Shown: positions 23,785 to 34,216, counted from the stretch's first letter. The stretch is DNA of 45,000 bases from Sphaeroforma sirkka (GCA_001586965.3 LUCW03000233.1:1-45000), one strand, 5' to 3'. Translations and numbers: made by a program. Notes: generated from the sequence alone by a model not told the origin.

Positions 23785-25049
23785 CTAGAGGAGACCGACT
23801 TTTACAGTATATATATTATTCAGAGTATTATTTTGCACTTTTAGGATATCGTCTTTGTAAAAAGAGTTTGCAAGTAGTATATCTTCTTTCTCTTCAACCC
23901 TGCTGCCTCCAACGTAAAGTATATTTGACCAAAGACTTTCTGTCTTCGCGCTCCATTGTAACACCATCCTTTTGATAGCTGCATTCTTACCTATGGTCAT
24001 TATACCCCGTAGACCGGCTTGGCCTGCCTTTTTACTGTTAGGTGTTAGTGCACAGGGTCCATTCCACGTGTCTCTTACGACGCAGACCTCGTTAAACTTA
24101 CTTATGTACTCTATATTGATGGCGTCGCGATCCTTGTTGTAATACGTTGCAAATACCGTTTCTCCGTCGCACATTGCAAACTTTGACGCTTCAGTAGCGC
24201 TTACTCCTTCGTATGTTCTCGATCCCCAAGAAAGCATATCACGCGTTAATTTGCCTGGTCCCCAGACTCTTGAATACCCCGTGCGCAACATATTCAATGA
24301 ATTTACGAGTTCACTGTCGGATGATTGTCTCACCGGTTGCCTCAGCACAAAGTATTCATCAAATTGTTGCCAAAACAATCGTCCCATATTATCAACGTAG
24401 TTATAAGAGGCCTTCTCATTCATAAATGAAGCATCGTATACTGGTGGCAACTGCTTCGGATCACTTATCAGCAGAGTAGCAGACAGACCACCTGCTGTAT
24501 GTAAGGTATCATTCACGTGCTCCCCGTTATTAAACAATTCCGAACATCTTTGACAGAAATGCCCTAGAAGCCTCTTGCCATACATGTGCTTTGTAGAAGC
24601 GTTTGCTGTTGTGCGAATTCAGATACGTTTCCAAATTTACTCAGGGAAACATACTCCGTAACCATGCGCTTAAATTTACCTAGTAGGTCGAGTGTTGAAC
24701 GAGCTACGATACCAGCTGCAGCACTAGTTGGAGCGGTGATGATTGAAGACATTGCATTAGCCGTCCAAAGCATTGTTATACCATGAAGAATCTTCATGGC
24801 GTAGCTCTTCTCTGTTCCTGTGATGCCAGTAACGCACCAGCGTAATTCTGATGGCTGCCCTTCCAATAGATGCTCAAGGTATGCAGTGATCACAGCACGC
24901 TGTTCTTCGTTTCGGATACAAAGCAATGAATCAATAGAATGATTTTCGTTGCTTCCAGTTATCAGAAAATGTTTCTTTTGGTCGTAAAATCTCTTGCGGA
25001 CATCATCCAATACTTCTCTAAGTCTTCCTTGGACTTGCCACCATTCCAA
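23785..25049 (-). pseudogene. PIF1-family helicase part of the Helitron-like element (frameshifted)
   Basis: There are two overlapping frames, 25049-24564 and 24585-23785. The first holds the nucleotide-binding region: RWCVTGITGTEKSYAMKI is a Walker A site in which the usual GTGKS reads GTEKS, followed by APTSAAAGIVARSTLDLL, matching the PIF1 motif Ia region. The second holds LLISDPKQLPPVYDA (PIF1 motif III, usually GD-QLPPV) and VLRQPVRQ. It ends with NILYVGGSRVEEKEDILLA, the counterpart of the family's YVALSRV motif near the C-terminus. The Walker B (DE) segment falls at the frame change around 24570 and is not readable. The altered Walker A and the frame break argue for loss of activity. 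Confidence 0.85.
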
Positions 25050-25244
25050 TCCCGATTTGTGTTCGGTAGTGCACCTGTCTCCATCTATGTGTATTTAGTT
25101 ACCAAATATTCACTATCTTCGTTTTCTCCGCCGCTCCCAAAAAGAGCTCCATTACTACAATTAATTAAAACACCCAGTGAAGTTTCATTGTGATCGCCAC
25201 TTGCATATGATCTACCGTTTCCGTTACGTGTTTTTTTGTCTATC

Positions 25245-26175
25245 TTACGTTGTCTGCTGTGTTGTGCGTACTACTGCATTCCGTACATGTTTTGGCGTAT
25301 CGTCTCGATCAAGGAAATCCCAAAATTTTCCTATCAACTCATCTTCCGGCAAGCTCATAAACGATGCATCTTCGGCAGTTGTGAGGGTTTTGTCGTGTAA
25401 AAGTAACACTGTTCTGCAATAGCTGGCACTAAGAGGCCATGTCGCATACATGTCTCCATTATGGTATACAGGAATACCATTTTTGGATTCGATACTCCTC
25501 AAAACATATTCGTGAAACGAATATTTCAATAAGTCCTCTAGTGTATCATCACTATTAATGTCGTCTGTGCCTGAATTGTCGTCCTCCCAGCGCTTCTTGT
25601 TCGCTTGTTTTGACTTGATGAATTTGTCGAACATGTTACCTTGCAATCATACATCTGTACGATCTCCTCCTCGTGCTGCCATGTTAGCCCGGTCTTGGGT
25701 TGATGCTGCATAGCGTCGAAAAAAATAAAGAGGCACTCTTTTGAACTTGCGTGAGCATGTGTACATCTTCTCATCACTTATAGCCATACTACATTCGCCT
25801 GTCGAAATTCTCTGCCTTTTATAATCTTACTATTCAAACGCTGAGCCATAAATTGTGTGCTTGTGCCTGGTGGGAGATTACTATCAATTAGTGCCCGAAA
25901 AAAATCCTTAGCCTCATGTGCGCTAATATCTCCTTTACAGGCATAACCTACAACATAATCACGTATAGCTTGAATATACGCATCTCTAGTAGCATACATA
26001 AGTGTACGCTGGAAGTGACATAGTGCATGAAACACATTTCTTGTAAGCCTCTCCGTGCGCTGTTCGGGAGTTTCACTGGCTAGCGATGCTTCCCATTCTG
26101 TCTCAGGTATATTTTCTAGTACCTGACCACCATTTTTTCTTTCTCGCGGTCTTTCATTGCACACCACTGTCTGAT
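25245..26175 (-). pseudogene. Linker between Rep and helicase domains of the Helitron-like element
   Basis: The frame at about 26175-25778 reads VVCNERPRERKN near its start and then YVVGYACKGDISAHEAKDFF, the counterpart of the Y-x(2)-KY-x-K-type segment that follows the Rep domain in Helitron proteins. A second frame (25646-25245) contains an acidic stretch (DDNSGTDDINSDDTLEDL) and LLHDKTLTTAEDASFMSLPE. They are joined across a frame change near 25,650-25,770. It directly follows the inserted solo LTR on its left side. Confidence 0.65.
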
Positions 26176-26185
26176 AGGCATATAC

Positions 26186-26646
26186 TGAGAGACTACAGTA
26201 GTAGACGTATTTCTATATACGTTAATAACGCTTTGCGTCGTCAGCCCGAGAGTAATTTGAGACTTGTGCTCAAATTAATATAAGTATGAGTAAGTATAGG
26301 TGGGTCAGCCTGAGAGAACGTAAGAGTAATTTGAGACTTCTTCTCAGATTATTCTATTTATAGGATACGGGCCACCGGCTAGCGAGAGCCGAGGTCCGAG
26401 ACTGAGTGTAGTAACAGAGAATATGATATATTTATTTCAAATATACCCGAGTGCTTAAGTGTTCTGCATTAGGTTTCTCATACTGATCATATGAGTTTTT
26501 ACCCTGGCCAACCCAAGTGGTTGAACACTAGTACAAACACCATCAGTATATAACTGAGGATGAGATCACAAATAAATTCATTTCGAATGCACCATACTTT
26601 AGAAACACTAGCACTTTACTATTAGTCCCCGCACCGCACTCTAACA
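26186..26646 (-). mobile_element. Solo LTR inserted in the Helitron-like element
   Basis: Read on the minus strand it starts TGTTAGAGTGCGG and ends TAGTCTCTCA, the TG...CA ends of an LTR, 461 bp. It has a TATA box (CCTATAAATAGAAT) in the middle, at plus 26351-26364. The flanks TATAC (26181-26185) and CATAC (26647-26651) share four of five bases, consistent with a decayed 5-bp target-site duplication. It separates Helitron_like_N sequence on the right from the linker on the left, so it landed after the Helitron-like copy. No internal retrotransposon sequence accompanies it, hence solo. A second copy lies at about 33645-34043. Confidence 0.75.
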
Positions 26647-28454
26647 CATACCCAAATCAATTGGAACATTATTCCGCATGCCCAATAACCTGCCCATGCA
26701 TAAGTCAATTCTGTTGCACCTTGCACTGCGCGAGGGTGATCACGTTCGCATTTGAGCACAGTTACGCCACGTCGTGTATCTAGGTACAGGTATTTTGAAA
26801 CTTTCTCCCTGTCGCTTCTCGCAGCGACATGTTTGTTCTGCACGCCAAAATTCATTCTACACTACAATCTGTCCTCAAGTATACCGTCCTCATTTTTGAC
26901 CGTGCCTGTCTTTCGCAAACAATATGAATTACATGTGTGCAGCAACGTGCGATTGATAACATTAGTTTGATGTCTTTGCTTCTCAATGTCAGGGACATCA
27001 AAACCTCTTCTCAGTAAACACTCAGCACTTGGTTTTACTGCAATTCCTTCATGCCCTGGCCACTCGTCTACAATTCCCACTTCCGTCTCATTTACGTCTT
27101 TTTTTGCCACGTACGATTTTACGTGCTAGCTTTTGTAACCTCTCTCTCACTTTTTCGTTTTCTTCGTCAACACATAATTCCGTACATGCAACCTTAACAC
27201 GATTCTATAGAACTCGGTGAGACATTCAGCATCTGGATGGGAACGTTTACGTCCTGATGGATGAAGAGCGCTGGTCTCAGTAAATACATGGGGAAGAGTG
27301 TCAGTAATATCCTTCGCCGCTCTCGCCTCCAACTGTTTTAGTCTACATTATATCATTTCTATATAATTCTGCGTTTGTTTGTCAGTTTCATAATCATCAT
27401 GTGTCATGTTACATGTGCGAAGTGTTTCGTCTAATAAAGTATGTAGAACTGAACAAGAAGTTATTTTTATAAGCAATACGTGAAGGTGGATTGCACCTCT
27501 ACTTTAGCAAACTCGTATCGTGCCCACCAGACCTTTATGCCTAGATCCTCGTATAGTACTATCTTGAACCAGGTTTTGCAATTCAATACTTGAGGGAATC
27601 CTGAAGAATTCGATGGACTCGCCGAGCTCCTGCTATTTCCAGTTCTGGGTCAATTTATCAGCTTCTCCATCACGACCCCACTTCCGTAGCAATGCAGCCA
27701 GACACGTATGTAGACCACGCCAATGATACTCAGCCATGGTAGCGGATGTGAATACAAGTAGCGTTTCTTTGTTTGTTTCGTATAAGTGCTTGACCATTGC
27801 TTCTACTTCCTGCCTCCGAGCCCACCAATATTGTGTAATTCCTTTAACGCCTATACTATGTCCCATGAACTTAAAAGGCCAGTGAGCCGATAGTGTGACC
27901 TTGAAACCCATCCTCCTGTTGTCGGTTCATTGTTTACGGTTTTTGCTAGAGTTCTGGTGCGTCTGCACCACGCTCCTTGTGCAACATAGTACGCAAATCA
28001 CTAAGAGTAGCCGGTGCGTCCGCTCCAAGCTGCTTGCCACAATGTGTTGAAGTTCCCATACTTTGCTCCCGAGCTTTTATATTTTGCATCGAGAACTTAA
28101 AAGTCGAGTGCCTTTCATACCGACCATCATGTGCATTGATTAAATATGCACTCCGTTCAAAATGTTTTGGGCGCGTTTCTCGTGGTGCACATCTTTCTAG
28201 ACCGGCAGGGATGTCGTTGTATGCTATTTCATAAGATGATGTGTACTTCTGGCATGAAAATACAAGGCCAAGCCTTGCCTTCGAAATATGCTATATTTTT
28301 TATATCCCAAGTATTCTGTTGCAAATCGCTGCTGCACAGTATGAGCATTATCTGGTTCAGGCAAACCCAGTTGCTCATTTAAACTTGTGTTGTACCGCTG
28401 TGCGAATCCAGAGGCTACTCCGGCATTCCTAGTCTCTATCCCTGACATTTCCAT
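26647..28454 (-). pseudogene. Helitron_like_N / HUH Rep region (frameshifted)
   Basis: Successive frames on the minus strand are 28454-28224, 28220-27946, 27911-27633, about 27500-27340, 27332-27147, 27110-26862 and 26855-26647. The frame at 28220-27946 has no ATG and contains AYLINAHDGRYERHSTFKFS. The next contains ETLLVFTSATMAEYHWRGLH, the counterpart of the domain's 'LFFTLSAADLHWP' segment. RGAIHLHVLL, encoded at about 27500-27471 with HLH at 27480-27488, is the His-hydrophobic-His metal-binding motif of HUH nucleases. Upstream YEFAK is in another frame, so a small indel lies at about 27500-27506. NRTLLHTCNSYCLRK gives the Cys/His segment that usually follows. The catalytic tyrosines could not be placed with confidence. 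Confidence 0.75.
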
Positions 28455-28505
28455 TTCCCTAATAATACCTTCGTCGTCTAGCCCATTATCATTTTCACCC
28501 TCATC

Positions 28506-29540
28506 TCACAATTGCCCTGGAGCAGGTCCATCATCCGAAATAATATTCTCTAGTTCGTTCTCATCGACATTTCTTACATTGAGTTGACCATCATCAGGCA
28601 ATAGCAAAAGATTTTCGTGTGGGATTGTCACGTCCTCGAATGCTGGACTATTCTCTATTAGCCAACTCAAAGTTCTTAATACATACAATTTCCAACATCT
28701 GAGATTATATTTTACTGTATTTTCACCAATTTGTCGTTTGAGTACGATGAACTCAACTTCTTCAGCACATCTAGGTAAATTTGTTGCTATTTGCAGGATT
28801 GTATCACTTCGATCAATATATGATGTATGGCCTTTAACGGCCCAGGTGCCCCAGTTAAGAGTTCTAGCGGCCATTACAGGCTGGATTGGACTTATGAGTG
28901 CTTCCTCGGCATACGTCAAAGCTTTGATGCAGTGTGGAATTGGAACGTCATGTGAGAAGTTGTTGCATATGCTAAAAAGAGGTTGTAAGCTATTTCCAAA
29001 CTTATCGACTTTTCTTATGCTAGCAAAGCATTTCTTGTATACTTTTTCTATTAGAGTAAAAACACTAACAAGATTTCCGTCGCCATTAACAACCGGAATA
29101 CCGTCTATATTTCGCTGCTGCCCAAATGCCGCTTTGGCCATAGATAAATAAACGCACCTACCAGTACAAGAATCAGAGTATACAAACTTCTTCTTCGTCC
29201 CAAAAGACACAAGAAAATTTTCGTCATGTTTGTCCATGAACACACCAGTTATAGGTTTATATGTTGAACAGCATTCACAGGTACCTATACCGAATGTCTC
29301 AGATGCGATTACGAATCTACGAATTGCATAATCACGTATAATTCGAGCATCTTCTATTGAACTCGCTAATACGTCCAGTTCCAGTTTCAAAGGTGAATAC
29401 ATTGCAGGCAATAAATTTCTGTTTTTAAGCTGTTTGTGTGTTCTGTTGTTAAACACTATATCTGTACTGTCAGCTATTCCATATAATCGCAAAATAAACA
29501 TGAGAGCAGTAGTGTCACCAAAAGCACCGTCAGTACTCAT
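28506..29540 (-). CDS. DUF6570-containing ORF of the Helitron-like element (344 aa)
   Basis: This is the longest intact frame in the window. The diagnostic stretch is ALTYAEEALISPIQPVMAAR followed by WAVKGHTSYIDRSDTILQIA, NLPRCAEEVEFIVLKRQ, the pattern of DUF6570, a domain found at the N-terminal side of Helitron-type proteins. Upstream of it lies GTCECCSTYKP, a Cys cluster that could bind zinc. The C-terminus is acidic (NVDENELENIISDDGP). The molecular role of the domain is not known. It is one piece of the larger Rep-helicase polypeptide, not a separate host gene. Plus-strand frames across it (28738-29151) are antisense shadows. Confidence 0.8.
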   Translation of the reverse strand: MSTDGAFGDTTALMFILRLYGIADSTDIVFNNRTHKQLKNRNLLPAMYSPLKLELDVLASSIEDARIIRDYAIRRFVIASETFGIGTCECCSTYKPITGVFMDKHDENFLVSFGTKKKFVYSDSCTGRCVYLSMAKAAFGQQRNIDGIPVVNGDGNLVSVFTLIEKVYKKCFASIRKVDKFGNSLQPLFSICNNFSHDVPIPHCIKALTYAEEALISPIQPVMAARTLNWGTWAVKGHTSYIDRSDTILQIATNLPRCAEEVEFIVLKRQIGENTVKYNLRCWKLYVLRTLSWLIENSPAFEDVTIPHENLLLLPDDGQLNVRNVDENELENIISDDGPAPGQL

Positions 29541-29672
29541 TATCCTATCTAAGGAGGCATCCTGCTGTTCAACCTAGGCGAGACTGAAATCTGGTTGCTG
29601 TATCCGTTGACTGTTTTGGAAACTACCATTTATTGCTCGTATAGTGTTCGATATTTTTGGCATATTAGGGTT

Positions 29673-29993
29673 TTACGGTTTAGTTATACTTTGTTGCGAC
29701 GGACAACTAGATTGAGTTAGCTGTGATGGCATTAATCTAACACTAGACGACCGTCTTCTACCACCCGATCGCCGTCTTGCGCTTACAGTCTGGGACGTTG
29801 ACGTGCTTGGTTGCGATGGCAAGCTGTCAATCCTAGCTACATTATTTTCTTGACCAATTGGTTCATTGTTTGTTATTTCGATAATACACAACCGTCTTCT
29901 ACCACCTGATCGTCGTTTATCAGTCACGTTTGTTATATTAGACAAGGTCATTTTCCACATAAATACAATAATACACGTACTGAAAGAACACAC
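29673..29993 (-). CDS. Short basic ORF upstream of the DUF6570 frame
   Basis: A 106-residue frame with two copies of the motif RRSGGRRR (near residues 28 and 76), separated by a Ser/Pro/Thr-rich linker (LPSQPSTSTSQTVSARR). Such Arg/Gly-Ser clusters suit nucleic-acid binding or a nuclear localisation signal. It lies 132 bp upstream of the DUF6570 frame on the same strand and may be the N-terminal extension of the same polypeptide or a separate small protein. No family recognised. Confidence 0.45.
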   Translation of the reverse strand: MCSFSTCIIVFMWKMTLSNITNVTDKRRSGGRRRLCIIEITNNEPIGQENNVARIDSLPSQPSTSTSQTVSARRRSGGRRRSSSVRLMPSQLTQSSCPSQQSITKP

Positions 29994-30270
29994 TTACTCA
30001 CGTTCATATACATGTATTGAAATGGAGTGGTTTTTGTTGTTTGGTGTTTTGTTGTCTCGTGTTTTGTCTTTTGAATTCAGACATTTCAGTCCAACATTTC
30101 CTACATGCTTTTATATTATTATTCATCGCCTCGACCAAGCTCATCTTTCATTGGTTCCGACCAAGACATTGGGTTGTATCATCAAACCTGAGAATCATAA
30201 TTTTCACCCCAGTATCCAAAAATACGTCTGGAAAAAGTTCGATACACAAACGCATCCCGTAACTCGTATA

Positions 30271-30286
30271 CCCCCTGCGGGGGGGA
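30271..30286. repeat. GC-rich palindrome (CCCCCTGCGGGGG)
   Basis: A short C5-G5 hairpin in otherwise AT-rich DNA, about 280 bp upstream of the first Helitron-like ORF. It may mark an end or promoter structure of that element; this is only suggested by position. Confidence 0.6.
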
Positions 30287-30332
30287 AATGAAAAATGAAA
30301 AATGTCGTAAACTATAAACAACGCCAGCTCTG

Positions 30333-30583
30333 CGTATATGGGTGTAGGGAGTGTATTTTATATACGACTCGTTAGCACAAATAGCAGTATTACGATGTCC
30401 TTAATCTTATATGTTCGTCCTTATTACCGAATTGACCCAGGTAATCTCACCTTATACGGGTGAAGGGGTGTATTTTATATACGACTCATTAGCACAACTG
30501 TCAATATTACGATGTCGTTTATATTCTATATTCGTCTGTGGTACAGAATTGGCCAGATAATCGCACCGGATATTATTTGTGAA
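30333..30583. repeat. Two diverged tandem copies of a ~117-bp unit
   Basis: Copies begin at 30351 and 30468 with GTGTATTTTATATACGACTC, followed by TTAGCACAA and ATTACGATGTC in both. They lie on the upstream side of the Helitron-like ORFs, so they may be subterminal repeats of that element. Sequence from 30584 to 30800 shows no recognisable feature. Confidence 0.8.
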
Positions 30584-30799
30584 CCAGACTTCGGGGTGCA
30601 ATACCGTTCACTCGCACTTTGGTGTCTTCTCTATATCTAGTTTCGCATCTGCTTTCCCATCTTGGGTTGGTTTGGATATATTGTTGGACCCACTTATGCT
30701 ACAGTCTGTTCATTGACCGCTTGTTGCGGTGTAATAGCTTTTGTTACTACTTGCATTATAGTCATGTATTGTTGAGCGTGATATGTTCAATGTAGGAGG

Positions 30800-33050
30800 T
30801 CGGGAGTAAGAGGAACCCGACAGCGCCAATCGAAAGATTCACTGGCCGAAAACCAAGTTATAACCGTTTTCGAACTTTCGGCAGCAAATGTTTATGGAGG
30901 AAGGCGACTGAAAGCAACAAATGGGATAAACGTGCTCGCCGTGGAATTGTGATGGCTAGCCCCCAGCGAACCACCTCTGATAACTTTTCGAGTTTTTAGT
31001 CCAGATACCAACAGAGTATCACGAACCAGAGATATACGCTTTTTTGAGGATGGATTTTACATATGGAAGGATGAACAGTGTACGGAGCAAACTACAGGAA
31101 GAAAAACTGAGCCGACGAACGACGACTTATCAACTGTATCTTCACAGCCTATGGACCCAGGCGAAATTACTCAAAACACCTCTAGTAAACGCCATCGAGA
31201 GTCGGAGGACTCTGACATTTTATCAACATCAAATTATTCTGCTGCTTCCAAAGACCAGACTGACACCATATCCGCACACATCTCAAAGCGGAAAAAGGCC
31301 GGACACCGATCTTCGAGAGAAGTCACAAATTTGCAAATTTCAAATAATCCAGCCTGGATGAGCAACAAGAGAAATGACAGTTGTTGCTCTTGACGAAGAA
31401 GAAACTCAACAACTGCCTTTTCAGCTACTCAACATCAGCAACAACCTACGCCAGCGCAAATCCCAATTCCCAAGACTTTCCGTGAAATTGACAATTTTTC
31501 CAATAAAAAGGAGTGGATGGACGCAGCGACCAAAGCAGTCCGAGACCTAGTGAAACGAGGGACATTTACTCTTGTAGACTCTAAACCTGCAAAAAGCGCG
31601 ATTATGAACTCCAAATGGGTCTTTACTCCTAAAATGGACTCTGCTGGAAAATCGAGCGTTTTAAAGGACGACTGACCGTAGCCGGATATAATGCTGTTGA
31701 AGCAGTGTATTTCGAACGGAGTGACGCCAAGGTAGTGAGCAAAGAGACCGTCCGAATTTGTTTGGCACTAACAGCCAGTAAGAAATGGTATGTCAGGCAA
31801 TTCGACTCGCCGAACGCATACCTAAACGGAAAAATGGACCGTTATGTATATATGAGGATACCGCAAGGACTACACCTGGCCCTTAATTTATTCAGCGTAG
31901 AGGAGCAGGAACTATATCATGAGTACAGCCAAGAGAACAAAACCGTATGGTGCAGAGTAAATTTACCACTATAGGGCCTAAAACAATCTGGCTACTTATA
32001 CTTTGTGGAGGTCTGTGAGGTTCTAGGTCAACAGGGATATCAGCCAACGCGATCAGACCCATCATTATTTTTTCAAAAAAAAAATCCGGCTGCACCTTGG
32101 ACCTGGTCATTGTATACGTGGACGATAAAATCGCGACGGCCTCCGACAAACGAACTCTGGATATTTTGGAGGCAATTTTATTCAAAAAATAGTCTACAAA
32201 GTCAATGCCAACAGCGGAATGGTTTTTAAAAATGAAAATAGGATTTCTGCCCTCGGGAGTAGTCACCATACACCAACAAATCTACGTCAGCACATTACTC
32301 CAAAAATATAATTTGGAAAATGCTCAGCCGTCACCAGTACCCTTGCACAATACGGATTTGACACCATGTCATTCTGACAGGCTCGCCGGAAATATGCCCT
32401 ACAGAGAACTCATCGGCGCCCTTCAGTACTTAGCTGATGGTACACGACCAGATATCACATTCGCCGTGAACCAATTATCCAGGCACCTTGACAAACCATT
32501 CTTACGTCACTGGAATGCTGCCAAGCGGGTACTTCGATATCTGAAAGGCACCTCTGGATATGGACTAAGGTTTGACCCTGAGATATCCCAACAGCCGGTC
32601 GCTTTCGCTGATGCAAGCTTTGCCTCTGACGCAACAGACCGTAAATCAACAAGTGGTTAAGTCATTTTTATGTGCAATGCACCTATAATTTGGGAATCAA
32701 GAAAACAGAAATTGACAGCACAGTCCACTTGCGAAGCAGGAATTATTGCTTTGAATGATGTCACAAAGGAAATCTGCTAGCTGCGAAATTTACTGTCGGA
32801 ACTTGGTATCGATATTGGACCAATTGTCATCAATCAAGACAACCAATCAGCGATAAAAATTGCTGAAGATGATAAGGTGAACCGCAGGACAACTAAACAC
32901 CTCGACCTAAGGCACTATATTATCCGGGATAAAATTCAAGACAACTCGGTGGTCTTACGATACACGCCCACAGACAAGATGACTGCTGATGCTTTGAAAG
33001 CATAGAGACTACCCGATAAAGCGGGGCTGGAAAGCTTAAATTTCTCTTGA
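30800..33050 (+). pseudogene. Ty1/copia retrotransposon pol remnant
   Basis: The order integrase C-terminus, reverse transcriptase, RNase H is that of copia. Integrase: RFTGRKPSYNRFRTFGSK near 30830 and VSRTRDIRFFEDGFYIW near 31020. RT: WVFTPKMDSAGK (~31620), YVRQFDSPNAYLNGKMDRYV (31705-31974 frame), GLKQSGY (~31980) and the active-site YVDD at 32115-32126. After that PYRELIGALQYLADGTRPDI and DRKSTSG (32205-32660), then QDNQSAIKI and KHLDLRH of RNase H to ~33000. Frames change several times, and stops replace expected residues at ~31972, ~32658 and ~32780. Gag, protease and the integrase catalytic core are missing, and no flanking LTR pair was found. Confidence 0.9.
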
Positions 33051-33454
33051 AATAAATAATTCTGATAATGAAATCTGAAAGTTACAAGCTGTGTGCAATG
33101 AGCTCCCAATGATGAAAGCTGAAAAGCAACGAGCAACACGAAAAATCAAGGAGCTCAAATATAGGATTTTTCAGGCCAGACCGTGAAAACGTTAACGTTC
33201 TTGTTTATATATATTTTTTTTGAAACAAAAATATCTGTGTCCTGCACCTGTTATTGTACTACGAGTAACTGGACTGATCTTTGTCCTGTTTGCTTTTGTC
33301 TGACTTTCTGGCCTGCGTGCAGTGGGCTGAACCTCTCCCCAATTTTGGGGCTTCTGACCGTACACATTTTGATCCAATATTCGAATGTAACGCACAAGAC
33401 AATTTTCAACTGGGCCATGGGCCAACCAGATTAACACCAAATGCAATTTTTTTG

Positions 33455-33522
33455 AAGCCACGGGGAAACAAACCAGCGACCTATACATTTTTTTAGCGAA
33501 GTACTTTACCACCAAGCCAACA
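33455..33522 (-). repeat. tRNA-like segment, possible SINE head
   Basis: On the minus strand TGGCTTGGTGGTAAAGT resembles a pol III A box, and about 45 bases on GGTCGCTGGTTTGTTTCCC resembles a B box (GGTTCGANTCC, three differences). No full cloverleaf forms. A tRNA pseudogene or the head of a tRNA-derived SINE whose body would extend left to about 33240 is possible; chance cannot be excluded. Confidence 0.3.
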
Positions 33523-33577
33523 CACCTGTTGATTCGGTATATACTTCACAATATTAATATTTTTCAGTCTAGATTTC

Positions 33578-33608
33578 CCTCTTACAGGAAATCTTCCCTC
33601 TTACAGGA
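33578..33608. repeat. Short tandem duplication (TCCCTCTTACAGGA)
   Basis: Two adjacent copies about 20 bp apart, left of the second LTR-family copy. No function suggested. Confidence 0.6.
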
Positions 33609-33644
33609 TGTCACAAGCAAGAATCAAAAAAGGTTCTAAGTCTA

Positions 33645-34043
33645 ATTTTAGTATTTTGGGACTTGTTCTCAAATTAATATAAGTATAGGTGGGTCAGCCT
33701 GAGAGAACGTAAGAGTAATTTGAGATTTCTTCTCAGATTATTCTATTTATAGAGTACGGGGCCACCGGCTAGCCGAGAGCCGAGGTCCGAGACTGAGTGT
33801 GGTAACAGAGAATATGATGTATTTATTTCTAGAAAATATATCCGAGTGCTAAAGTGTTCTGCATAAGGTTTCTCATACTGATCATGTGAGTTTTTACCCT
33901 GGCCAACCCAAGTGGTTGAACACTAGTACAAACACCATCAGTATATAACTGAGGGTGAGATCATAAATAAATTCATTCGAATGCACCATACTTCAGATAC
34001 ACTAGCACTTTACTATTAGTCCACACACCGCACGCTAACTACA
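33645..34043 (-). mobile_element. Second copy of the LTR seen at 26186-26646
   Basis: It aligns along nearly its whole length with the solo LTR in the Helitron-like element, in the same orientation, including CTATTTATAGAGTACGGGGC, CCACCGGCTAGC and GAGCCGAGGTCCGAGACTGA. Its outer minus-strand start is altered (TGTAGTTAGCG against TGTTAGAG) and its other end is shortened or diverged after CAAGTC. It lies 600 bp right of the copia remnant but points the other way, so it is not that element's LTR. Confidence 0.85.
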
Positions 34044-34066
34044 TCTTCGAAATCGAATCAAATTTT

Positions 34067-34195
34067 AGAGGTGTCTTTTAATGACTCAAAGATTACGAGT
34101 CCAATGCATATAAAAGCAGGGACTCGAATCAAATAAATCACAACTATTCACTTAAAACTTAAAACACTTTTAGATACTTTAATATCTGAGAACAA
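34067..34195. repeat. Left arm of a ~130-bp inverted repeat
   Basis: Reverse complement of 36217-36346, about 2.0 kb away. Shared words include GATTACGAG, AAAGCAGGGACTCGAATCAA, ATCACAACTATTCACTTAAA and AATATCTGAGAACA. The arms may be terminal inverted repeats of a DNA element or two oppositely placed copies of a dispersed repeat. Confidence 0.88.
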
Positions 34196-34216
34196 TATAT
34201 ACGTTTCAAAAATATT

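Larger units (their letters stand above)
23785..29993 (-). mobile_element. Decayed Helitron-like rolling-circle transposon
   Basis: On the minus strand the frames come in the order known for Helitron-type Rep-helicase proteins: a basic N-terminal ORF (29993-29673), DUF6570 (29540-28506), Helitron_like_N with an HUH-type motif (about 28454-26647), linker segments (26175-25245) and a PIF1-family helicase (25049-23785). Such proteins nick one strand at the element end and unwind it for rolling-circle copying. Many frameshifts, stops and an inserted LTR show this copy is dead. Element ends could not be fixed: no clear 5'-TC or 3'-CTRR with hairpin was assigned, so the given limits are those of the coding remains only. 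No endonuclease domain of the kind added in Helentrons was seen. Confidence 0.85.

Noticed and set aside
28738..29151. 137-aa plus-strand ORF
   Set aside because: Antisense shadow of the DUF6570 frame on the minus strand.
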